This document shows, one piece after another, positions 1 to 6,841 of a DNA stretch of 54,800 nt. This stretch comes from Ruminococcus flavefaciens (GTDB taxonomy: Bacteria > Bacillota > Clostridia > Oscillospirales > Ruminococcaceae): positions 1-54,800 of the forward strand of contig NZ_FRCT01000020.1 of assembly GCF_900143025.1 (NCBI RefSeq), read 5' to 3'. A program made the translations under genes and the position numbers. Each line of letters opens with the position of its first letter. The first letter of the stretch is position 1. The notes beneath the pieces are model-generated. The model was not told the origin of the DNA. It saw only the letters and a program-made list of their open reading frames with translations, and did no database searches.

Positions 1-842
1 TTGTTCCAGTCGTTGTTCTGCTGCTGACCGCCCCAATTGTTCCAGTCATTGTTCTGCTGCTGGTTGTTGTTATTCTGACCCCAGTCATTGCTCTGCTGCT
101 GGCCGCCACCGCCGCCTGCACCTTCAGTAACTGTTACGCTCTTAACGTTAGCCTGACCGTTTGATCTGTAGCCTTCGATGTTAAGAGATACTTCATAAAG
201 TGTACCTGACATATCGAGACCTGCTTTTTCCCATGCCTCGAAGTGCTTGGAAACGTCGATAGTACCCTTCATGTAGTTTGTCTGGTTATTTGCAGAACCG
301 CTTGTAGTTCTGATGCTCCAATACTGTGGGAATGTAGCTGTACCATCGAGAGAAGGCTGATTGTAACGCATTGTCTTTGCAATTTCATATGTATTGCCGT
401 TAAGAGTTACGTTACCCTTTCTCTCACCGTCATTTCCGGGTGGTCTCCAGTCGCCCCAACCTTCTACGATATAGTACTCCATGAGAGGATTTCTTGTCCA
501 TCCGTAAACGCACATATAAGAATTTCCTCTTGGTGTGTACTCAACATCGTATGTAAGAACGATATTTCCGAAAGCCTTGTAGTTCTTCTTCTGGCTGTCG
601 TAATTCTTACCCATACGTGCAAGGAAGTTTTCAATATTGCTCCATGAGCAAGTAAATGAACCTGCACCGGGATTCATTGAAACCTGACCCTGACCGTTCT
701 GATTCCACATTTCGTAGTCGTATCCGCCGATATTGCCTCTTGTCTGCTGGTCAGCAGCTGAAGCTACAGCAGGAATACTTGCTGCGATCATCATTGCAGA
801 TGCGCCTGCGCTTATGATCTTCTTGATCTTATTAAGCTTCAT
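1..842 (-). CDS. GH11 endo-xylanase with N/Q/W-rich tail (copy 1, 3' end cut by window)
   Basis: Secreted endo-1,4-beta-xylanase of family GH11. It starts at ATG 842, eight to nine bases after AAGGAG. A signal peptide (Lys-rich start, hydrophobic core, end AVASA-A) covers about residues 1-29. The GH11 jelly-roll follows to about residue 235, with the nucleophile motif MEYYIVEG and the acid/base motif IEGYRSNG. A Gly stretch then leads into QQQNNDWNNWGGQQQ repeats that run off the left edge, so any second catalytic domain is not visible. By eye the mature GH11 part is identical in protein to the copy at 6842, although the DNA differs at many third positions. Long Asn/Gln-rich linkers are known from R. 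flavefaciens xylanases. Assignment to GH11 is firm; the downstream architecture is unknown. Confidence 0.93.
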   Translation of the reverse strand, partial: MKLNKIKKIISAGASAMMIAASIPAVASAADQQTRGNIGGYDYEMWNQNGQGQVSMNPGAGSFTCSWSNIENFLARMGKNYDSQKKNYKAFGNIVLTYDVEYTPRGNSYMCVYGWTRNPLMEYYIVEGWGDWRPPGNDGERKGNVTLNGNTYEIAKTMRYNQPSLDGTATFPQYWSIRTTSGSANNQTNYMKGTIDVSKHFEAWEKAGLDMSGTLYEVSLNIEGYRSNGQANVKSVTVTEGAGGGGGQQQSNDWGQNNNNQQQNNDWNNWGGQQQNNDWN

Positions 843-930
843 TCTTAATCACTCCTTTGTTTTTTTACAAAAATATAAGTAATTTCAGAATTAAGTAATT
901 TCCCTTGATAGGTGCTTTCTTTATGTCATA

Positions 931-960
931 ATTATATATTCCCGGCAATACAATTTACAA
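931..960 (-). promoter_or_regulatory. Promoter of GH11 copy 1
   Basis: Read on the minus strand this is TTGTAA, 18 bp, TATAAT, followed by TATG. The same layout, TTGTAT-N18-TATAATTATG, precedes the second GH11 gene at 6732-6761. An AGCAATTTTTG motif also lies upstream of both, so the two genes are probably controlled alike. Confidence 0.6.
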
Positions 961-1473
961 GTCATTTTTTGCCCTTATAGTTCAAACTAATCAAAAATTG
1001 CTATTGGTGATGTATATTCTCAAGGCTAAAAACCGCCCGAAACAACGTATCTACTTACAATAGTTAACCAAAAGGAGCTGTTTTACAAGATGTAAAAAAA
1101 TACTTAAAAAAAACAAAACACAATCAATTTTTTATCCGTTAACATAGAAATTTTACCATAACTATGTTCATCTGCCTTGATTTCAGTAGTATAATGCACC
1201 GTGCAGTTTACATAAAATTTTCCGCAAAGTATTATTTTTTTCATACGTTTCTTTTTTGGCTTCAGATGCTTCTCCTCATTTGCTGCGAAACACATTCGCA
1301 TAATATACAAATCAGCAGTTAAAAATTCGTTAAAAACGTCAACTGTCATTTTGCACATTAAATCCATTTATGATAGTTATTTTTGAGTAGGTTTAAACAT
1401 ATTTTAGAATATGAGCTTTCAAAAAGCTGTTTTGAATGTGAAATATATACCTTTTTAATGCAGTTTCTTCAAG
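961..1473. other. AT-rich intergenic region, no convincing gene
   Basis: This stretch lies between the leftward GH11 promoter and the rightward promoter at 1474. It is AT-rich, with poly-A and poly-T runs near 1090-1130. An 87-codon frame on the minus strand (1104-1367) has no good ribosome site and no recognisable domain, so I do not call it. I see no hairpin terminator. Confidence 0.5.
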
Positions 1474-1502
1474 TTGACATTTTATTTTTAATGTGTTATA
1501 AT
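1474..1502 (+). promoter_or_regulatory. Consensus sigma-A promoter of the diguanylate cyclase
   Basis: TTGACA at 1474-1479 and TATAAT at 1497-1502 are separated by exactly 17 bp, a perfect housekeeping promoter. Transcription should start near 1509, leaving an AT-rich leader of about 180 bases. The leader lacks the conserved blocks of c-di-GMP riboswitches. Confidence 0.85.
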
Positions 1503-1689
1503 AACAAATAACAAAAATACTATACATATAAATCGTTTTTTATATACTTTGCCATTAGATATATATAAATTACTATAGGGTCATAAATAATCGCAATTAT
1601 TTGCCGGTCATAGCAATTATTGGTTAGACATAAATACCTGCTGCTCTTATAATATTATATAAGCTGTTGCAGCTTCAGGGGGGACATTT

Positions 1690-3108
1690 ATGAATTCAGA
1701 CTTTCATGCTTTTTCTGAACACATAAAAGCAATGGCGAGCGTTTTTTCCGTTGAGGTATTCCCCGACGGAAGCTACGGAAATATACGCCTTGTGACAGGA
1801 AATAATATTTTTTTCCAGACTACAAAGGACAATCAGTCAAAAATCGGCGACGAGGGGATATACAATACGGATTTCATCCCAAATCAGCCATATTACCATT
1901 ATATCCCTAAGGATAAGAATTTCGAGGAATTCTGCTACAACAGCGCTATCCTCGGCAAGACGCTTCATACTTACATTCGTCCCGAAAGAATGCCTATCTG
2001 GATACATCTGACAGCTATACCGCTTCAGTCTGACAAACCAAATATCGGCTACTGCGCTTATGTGCAGAGCTTTTCGGAGATGCCGGATTACGAGCTGATG
2101 ACCAATATCGCTCCCGATATCGCTTCAAATGTTCTCGAAATATGTATGAAGCTCCGCGGTGCAAACAACTTTACCGCAGCTATAAATGATATCATTTCTG
2201 ATATCCGTAATATCTGCAACGCCGAACACTGCTGCATACTTTCTACGGATTTCAACCAGCGAAAATGCTCGGTGCTTTGTGAGGCTCTCAGTGAGAAAAC
2301 CGAGCTTCCCCTTATGAAAAGCTTAATTGATGACGACTTTTTCGCTGTTGTCGATACATGGCACGAGACTATCGCAGGAAGTACCTGCGCTTTTGTAAAG
2401 GATAAGCAGGACTGGGAAAATCTAAGAAACAGAAATCCTGTATGGTACAAGTCAATAAAATCCTCGGGTATAGATAATATTATATTGTTCCCGTTGAGAT
2501 ACCGCAATCAGATACTCGGCTTCATATGGGCAACTAACTTTGACGTTGAAAACGCTTTGAAGATCAAGGAGACACTTGAGCTAACCACTTACTTCCTTTC
2601 CTCAGAGCTTGCCAGCCACCAGCTCTTCAATCGTCTGGAGGTGCTCAGCTCTCAGGACGTTCTTACGGGCGTTATGAACAGAAATGCTATGAACAACCGC
2701 ATAGACAGCTTCATTGCAAACAATGCAAAGTCAGAGGAGTCCGTAGGCATAGTTTTTGCCGACCTCAACGGTCTTAAACATGTCAACGACAACGACGGAC
2801 ACTTCGCAGGCGATCTGCTGCTGAAAGACGCAGCCCTCAGCTTGCAGAAGCATTTTCCCGAGTATGAAATATACCGCGCAGGCGGTGACGAGTTCATGGT
2901 GCTTGCACTCGAACCCGATAAAGATACTTTTATAAAGAAGGTGGAACGCTTTAAATCCGATACCGCCGCCCCTGATACGGTCTGCTTTGCCACAGGCTGG
3001 AGCTACGGTACATTAGGAGCTATCAGAAAAGCCTTGCAGACTGCGGACAGCAATATGTACGCCGACAAGGAAGAATTCTATAAAAAACACCCCGAAAGAA
3101 AAAGATAA
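1690..3108 (+). CDS. GAF-like sensor / GGDEF diguanylate cyclase
   Basis: Probable cytoplasmic diguanylate cyclase making c-di-GMP from two GTP. The 472-residue protein has no membrane segment. Residues 1-130 are an unassigned, possibly PAS-like part; about 140-310 resemble a GAF domain (ending LRYRNQILGFIWATN). The linker LSSQDVLTGVMNRNAM opens a GGDEF domain with FADLNGLKHVNDNDGH and an intact GGDEF signature at residues 398-402. The allosteric RxxD I-site normally just before the signature is absent (sequence EYEIYRAGGDEF), so product inhibition may be lacking. The AGGGGGG ribosome site sits 6-7 bases before ATG 1690. It stands alone between divergent xylanase genes behind a consensus promoter. 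The signal sensed is unknown. Confidence 0.9.
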   Translation: MNSDFHAFSEHIKAMASVFSVEVFPDGSYGNIRLVTGNNIFFQTTKDNQSKIGDEGIYNTDFIPNQPYYHYIPKDKNFEEFCYNSAILGKTLHTYIRPERMPIWIHLTAIPLQSDKPNIGYCAYVQSFSEMPDYELMTNIAPDIASNVLEICMKLRGANNFTAAINDIISDIRNICNAEHCCILSTDFNQRKCSVLCEALSEKTELPLMKSLIDDDFFAVVDTWHETIAGSTCAFVKDKQDWENLRNRNPVWYKSIKSSGIDNIILFPLRYRNQILGFIWATNFDVENALKIKETLELTTYFLSSELASHQLFNRLEVLSSQDVLTGVMNRNAMNNRIDSFIANNAKSEESVGIVFADLNGLKHVNDNDGHFAGDLLLKDAALSLQKHFPEYEIYRAGGDEFMVLALEPDKDTFIKKVERFKSDTAAPDTVCFATGWSYGTLGAIRKALQTADSNMYADKEEFYKKHPERKR

Positions 3109-3216
3109 AAACGCATTTAATAAATTCAAAAACACTGTATTGATCGAAAACATTATCACAACCAGATCCAGAACTAAATCAATTTTTATAATTTTACATA
3201 ATAAGGAGAAATGACA

Positions 3217-3441
3217 ATGTGTATTGAAATGTTCGGAAATCTTCATTATCCATATGACCAGAAAACACCTGAAATAGTAGATTGGGGAATAGATGAAAAA
3301 TCTGCAAGGGGAATGCAGAATTCTGCTGCGCCGGGGAATAAGGAACCGAAAAAACTGATCCGCGAGGACGAAAAACAGCTTCTTGCTGAGTGCCTTGTGA
3401 CTTTAAAAAGAGTAGAGAGAATAATCCACGAATTATACTAA
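3217..3441 (+). CDS. Small hypothetical protein (74 aa)
   Basis: Short protein of unknown function, soluble, with no signal peptide. Two ATGs lie close together (3211 and 3217). AAGGAG at 3203-3208 is only two bases from the first but eight from the second, so 3217 is preferred. The N-terminal half has aromatics and acidic residues (FGNLHYPYDQKTPEIVDWG); the C-terminal half is a predicted amphipathic helix (ECLVTLKRVERIIHELY). It follows the diguanylate cyclase by about 108 bases and is closed by the strong terminator at 3518. I do not recognise the family. The good ribosome site and the terminator argue that it is a real gene. Confidence 0.6.
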   Translation: MCIEMFGNLHYPYDQKTPEIVDWGIDEKSARGMQNSAAPGNKEPKKLIREDEKQLLAECLVTLKRVERIIHELY

Positions 3442-3517
3442 TCATCACACCAACTAATACCATTTTCTTTTCCGATCAATACTACAGCTTTTGAAGATTT
3501 ATTTATAATGGAAAACA

Positions 3518-3558
3518 GAAACACCCGACTTCTTGGCGAAAGTCGGGTGTTTCTTTTC
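3518..3558. terminator. Bidirectional intrinsic terminator
   Basis: A perfect 14-bp stem (3518-3531 with 3540-3553, GC-rich centre) is followed by TTCTTTTC. It separates the rightward small gene from the leftward EF-hand gene that stops at 3594, and could serve both. Confidence 0.85.
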
Positions 3559-3593
3559 ATTCCCCATACGCAATAACGAAATAAGGGTGGATA

Positions 3594-5786
3594 TCAATAT
3601 TTGCCGTTAAGGAGTCCCCTCTGGATTTCAAGGGCATCTTCTACGGTAACGCCGCTGCCCGGCTTGTATACATCAGCATTAAGCCTTGCCGCAGGCGACA
3701 TAGGGTATTTGTTAGGATTTGCCATTGACTGCATTATTGTAACTGCATCAGAAAGATCAACTCCGCTGTCACAGTTTGCATCGCCGCTGATAACAGCAGG
3801 TGCAGCCTGAGCCTCGGCTTCCTTAGCTTCCTTAGCTGCCTTGAGCTCGTTACGGTATTCCTTCATAAATCCGAGGTAATCCTCATGGTCTTCATAAGGA
3901 ATAGGATTTTTTTCCGCTGTAATGTCGAAAGATGCATATACGCCTACCTGATATATGCTTACATCGCAGATATCACCGCATACACCGTTGTGGTTGAGAT
4001 CAAGCTGGGTCTCAAAGAAATCCCATACATTTTCGGGAATGTATGACTCCTCTCTCGATACGCCGTGCTTATAGTCGTAAAGGTACATATCGGATATGAG
4101 TACGTCCTTATAATCAACGACGCCATCACCTGTTGCATCGGGTATCTCTATTTCCTTTGCTACAACAGCGTTACAGTAATCATTGAGGTACAGGTAAAGC
4201 TCGCTTTCATCAAGAGTCATCTTTTCATCTACGGGACAGAGATTATCATAGAAACCGCTGACCATTTCACCGAAATGCTGCTTGCCGGAACCAGGAAGTA
4301 TACTCTTGTAATAATCATCGTCGAAGTATTTATCCTCGGGTTTGCCGTCTCTTTCGATCAGATACCGTATAGCATACATTTCCATGTCGTTGAGCTTCAT
4401 TACATTTGTGAAGCAGTCATAATCCGCCTCGCATATTGCCCACTGCTCATCAGTGATATCTGTCACGAAATCAGGATCTCTCAGTGCAAGAAGTCCCTCG
4501 GGATCCGTATCTATCGGGAGAAGACTGTCTATCCATGCATGGTTCCTTTCAATTTTGTCCTTGTTCCATTTCTGATCCAAGAAGCATTTATAGATAAATA
4601 TGTCGTCAAATGTAATATTGCCGTCGGCATTGATATCGAGGTTTATATCGCCGTTTTCCACGCAGCTGCATAAAATACCGTATGAACCTTTAAGATCGTT
4701 CATAAAGGTCCTGAGATAGCTGAGGAAAATATCAGAGAATTTAAACTCAGCATTTTCATAGCCTATGATAGTCTGCTCGTCTGCTCGTCTTACAAGGTCT
4801 TCAAACTCCTCGGGAGTATATGCGCCCTTGTCGAAGTTCTCGGAATTGAGCTCGTCATACGCCTCCTGATCGGCACTGCCGTATATAGGCTCGCCCTGCT
4901 CGTAGGAGATCAAATCAAAATCAGCATAGTATGACGGGTCAAGATGCTCCTTCCTTACCATGTTTTTATTAATGAAGTATTTCAGAGGAAGCTCACAGTC
5001 GCTGTGCTCTATCTTGCCGTTTCCGTCATAATCAGCATTTGCAAGGATATTTTCCTCCTCAGCCTGCGGAAGCTCATTCTTGTAATAATAAGCCAGAATA
5101 TCATAGCAGTCCTTTATGGTGAATTTTCCGTCCATATCTATGTCGATATCAATATTTCCGTTATCGAATTCCGAAAAGATACTGAACTCATCATAGCTGA
5201 TATTTCCGCTTATACTTTCATTTTCAGCTGCAACAGGCATTGCTGTGGCTGTATTTGCCATCATAACAAGTGAGGCAGCGAATGGCATTAGTTTTTTCAT
5301 GTAAGTACTCCTTTCAGGATAATAAACAGAGGTCGTAACGATTGCTGCCGGATTTTCGGTCGTCTGAGCTTTGAGTGTTGTTATCGCAGCAGCTACACTA
5401 TTGTTTTTTGTCGTGTGAACAGAGGTCGAGGCAGTCGTGATCACAGCACTGCCTGTTCCCGATGGTTTAACGGTTTCTGTAGAAATACCGCTCTTTGTAC
5501 CTGTAACAGCTGTTGTTCCATTGACTTTTTTATTATCTGAGGAAGTCGTAGTTATAACGTTATTGCTATCTGATGCCGAGGTCGTTTCGCTTATTGTCAC
5601 GATATTTTTGTCCGAGAAATCATTGTCGTCCATTCTGCGGCAGAAAACTGCGATCGCAGCCGCCGCGCACACAGACAATGCAGCCACAGCACTTCTTTTT
5701 AGTATCATGCTCCTTCGCCTGTCTCTGGCGATCATCTCATCGCGCCTTCTCAGCACGGTCTCAGTAACATCATCATAGTCCCGCAT
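3594..5786 (-). CDS. Membrane-anchored Thr-rich / EF-hand-dockerin protein, sigma-factor partner
   Basis: A 730-residue frame with two parts. Residues 1-30 are a short, charged cytoplasmic start, 31-49 a membrane helix (SAVAALSVCAAAAIAVFC), and about 55-160 a Ser/Thr-rich stretch. This is the layout of a membrane anti-sigma or sensor, and the gene overlaps the ECF sigma gene by 14 bases. From residue 163 a second signal-peptide-like segment (MKKLMPFAASLVMMANTATA) begins, with its own ribosome site. It is followed by several EF-hand-like loops (DIDMDGKFTIKDC, ADYDGNGKIEHSDC, DINADGNITFDD, DATGDGVVDYKD) and a C-terminal dockerin-like pair with GDANCDSGVDLSDAVTIMQ and PNKY. It may make a long anchored form and a short secreted form. 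The anti-sigma role is inferred from position only; I see no known anti-sigma domain. Confidence 0.8.
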   Translation of the reverse strand: MRDYDDVTETVLRRRDEMIARDRRRSMILKRSAVAALSVCAAAAIAVFCRRMDDNDFSDKNIVTISETTSASDSNNVITTTSSDNKKVNGTTAVTGTKSGISTETVKPSGTGSAVITTASTSVHTTKNNSVAAAITTLKAQTTENPAAIVTTSVYYPERSTYMKKLMPFAASLVMMANTATAMPVAAENESISGNISYDEFSIFSEFDNGNIDIDIDMDGKFTIKDCYDILAYYYKNELPQAEEENILANADYDGNGKIEHSDCELPLKYFINKNMVRKEHLDPSYYADFDLISYEQGEPIYGSADQEAYDELNSENFDKGAYTPEEFEDLVRRADEQTIIGYENAEFKFSDIFLSYLRTFMNDLKGSYGILCSCVENGDINLDINADGNITFDDIFIYKCFLDQKWNKDKIERNHAWIDSLLPIDTDPEGLLALRDPDFVTDITDEQWAICEADYDCFTNVMKLNDMEMYAIRYLIERDGKPEDKYFDDDYYKSILPGSGKQHFGEMVSGFYDNLCPVDEKMTLDESELYLYLNDYCNAVVAKEIEIPDATGDGVVDYKDVLISDMYLYDYKHGVSREESYIPENVWDFFETQLDLNHNGVCGDICDVSIYQVGVYASFDITAEKNPIPYEDHEDYLGFMKEYRNELKAAKEAKEAEAQAAPAVISGDANCDSGVDLSDAVTIMQSMANPNKYPMSPAARLNADVYKPGSGVTVEDALEIQRGLLNGKY
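5298..5314 (-). promoter_or_regulatory. Internal ribosome site and start inside the EF-hand gene
   Basis: On the minus strand AAGGAG (5314-5309) stands eight bases before an in-frame ATG (5300-5298) that begins a signal-peptide-like sequence. This would give a 568-residue exported protein from the 3' part of the 730-codon frame. Confidence 0.6.
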
Positions 5787-6327
5787 ACGTTATCCCCTCC
5801 TTCTCCAGCTCTGACCTGAGAGCTTTTTTCGCCTGATACAACAGATTTGTTATCTGCCGATTGTTCTTATGCATTATGAGTGCAGTTTCGGAGTTTGAAA
5901 AGCCTTCGATATAGACAAGACATATGACCTGACGGTATTCGTATTTAAGCTTCTGTATAAGCTTGTGAACGATTATCTTGCGCTCCTCCGTCAGATAATT
6001 ATCCTCTATATCAACGTTGTCGGAAATACCATAACATTCATCAACAGACACTGCCTTGACCTTTTTATTCTTCCTGAGATAGTCTATGGCAAGATTTCTT
6101 GCAATAGAGTAAAGCCATGTCCTGAAAGAGCTCTTTCCAGAATATTTAGGCTTTTTGTAGGCAAGCTTGAAGAAGGTCTCCTCCATAAGCTCCTCAGCTT
6201 CAAAAAGGTCGTTGGTGAAGCTGTTCAGAAAAACTGTAAGCCCGTCCTTGTATTCATGGACGAGTTCACCCATAGCCGAATCATCACCGGCAAGATAACG
6301 GTCGTAGCTACTTGAACCATTATCCAT
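5773..6327 (-). CDS. ECF-type sigma-70 factor
   Basis: RNA polymerase sigma factor of the extracytoplasmic-function class, 184 residues. Region 2 contains EAEELMEETFFKLAYKK and FRTWLYSIARNLAIDYLR; region 4 contains LKYEYRQVICLVYIEGFSN and a helix-turn-helix ending LLYQAKKALRSELEKE. The start is ATG 6327, nine bases after AAGGAG; an in-frame GTG at 6363 has no ribosome site. Its 3' end overlaps the start of the Thr-rich/EF-hand membrane gene (5786), whose ribosome site AAGGAGGGG lies inside the sigma coding sequence, so the two are translationally coupled. Known ECF systems pair the factor with a co-transcribed membrane regulator, and I infer that here. The regulon is unknown; the flanking GH11 genes are candidates. 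Confidence 0.92.
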   Translation of the reverse strand: MDNGSSSYDRYLAGDDSAMGELVHEYKDGLTVFLNSFTNDLFEAEELMEETFFKLAYKKPKYSGKSSFRTWLYSIARNLAIDYLRKNKKVKAVSVDECYGISDNVDIEDNYLTEERKIIVHKLIQKLKYEYRQVICLVYIEGFSNSETALIMHKNNRQITNLLYQAKKALRSELEKEGITYAGL

Positions 6328-6363
6328 AAAACAAGGCTCCTTTCCGGAAATTTTTGCCTTCAC

Positions 6364-6731
6364 TATATTAGACGGAATTTCTTTCCGATTATCTTAGTGA
6401 AAAATAAATTTATGCCCCCAAAATTTTTCAGCCGTCAGAATCACACTTGAAAAGTTATATCCATTTGCAGGAGCCCGAGGTCAGGCTCCCCTACTAATCA
6501 CTAAATTATACCCCCTATTGCTTTAGAATTCAACAGCCTTATTGTAAACAATGGCACAATATGATTTTTTATGCTTTTTAATTATTTTTGGTAAAAATAT
6601 GCGCTAAATTATATTTTAAGTTAAACGGTTAAAAACAGCTTAAACTACATTATTTAAACGAAAAACCGCAAAAAACGAAATTATATTTTCGCAATTAATG
6701 GTCAGTTATTATTTTAACAGCAATTTTTGGC
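6364..6731. other. Intergenic region upstream of the sigma and xylanase genes
   Basis: An AT-rich divergent region holding upstream sequence of the leftward sigma operon and of the rightward GH11-CE1 gene. It contains one short G-rich palindrome (6470-6494) of the family seen elsewhere in the window. I find no clear promoter for the sigma gene and no open frame worth calling. Confidence 0.5.
6470..6494. repeat. Dispersed short palindrome (GGAGCCC...GGGCTCC type)
   Basis: GGAGCCCGAGGTCAGGCTCC followed by CCTAC. A close relative sits at about 43017-43041 (GGAGCCCGAGGGCGGGCTCC then CCTAC). It belongs to the palindrome family with CCCCTAC ends described at 41404 and elsewhere. Confidence 0.6.
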
Positions 6732-6761
6732 TTGTATTACAGAATGTCGAAATACTATAAT
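6732..6761 (+). promoter_or_regulatory. Promoter of GH11-CE1 gene
   Basis: TTGTAT (6732-6737), 18 bp, TATAAT (6756-6761), then TATG. The arrangement matches the promoter of GH11 copy 1. The AGCAATTTTTGG box lies immediately upstream at about 6719-6730. Confidence 0.6.
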
Positions 6762-6841
6762 TATGTACAGATAGACATATGAGCTCGTATGAATTCTGAG
6801 GGATAACTTAATCTAAAAAAGACTCAGAAGGAGTGAGCGAA

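Noticed and set aside
1104..1367. 87-codon leftward frame between GH11 copy 1 and the diguanylate cyclase
   Set aside because: AT-rich, poly-Lys and poly-Phe by composition, with no ribosome site and no recognisable domain.
1509..1689. Possible c-di-GMP riboswitch in the diguanylate cyclase leader
   Set aside because: The conserved blocks of the GEMM classes are absent; only short AT-rich palindromes are present.
4065..4673. 202-codon rightward frame inside the EF-hand gene
   Set aside because: Lies opposite a well-supported coding frame with calcium-loop motifs; no ribosome site.
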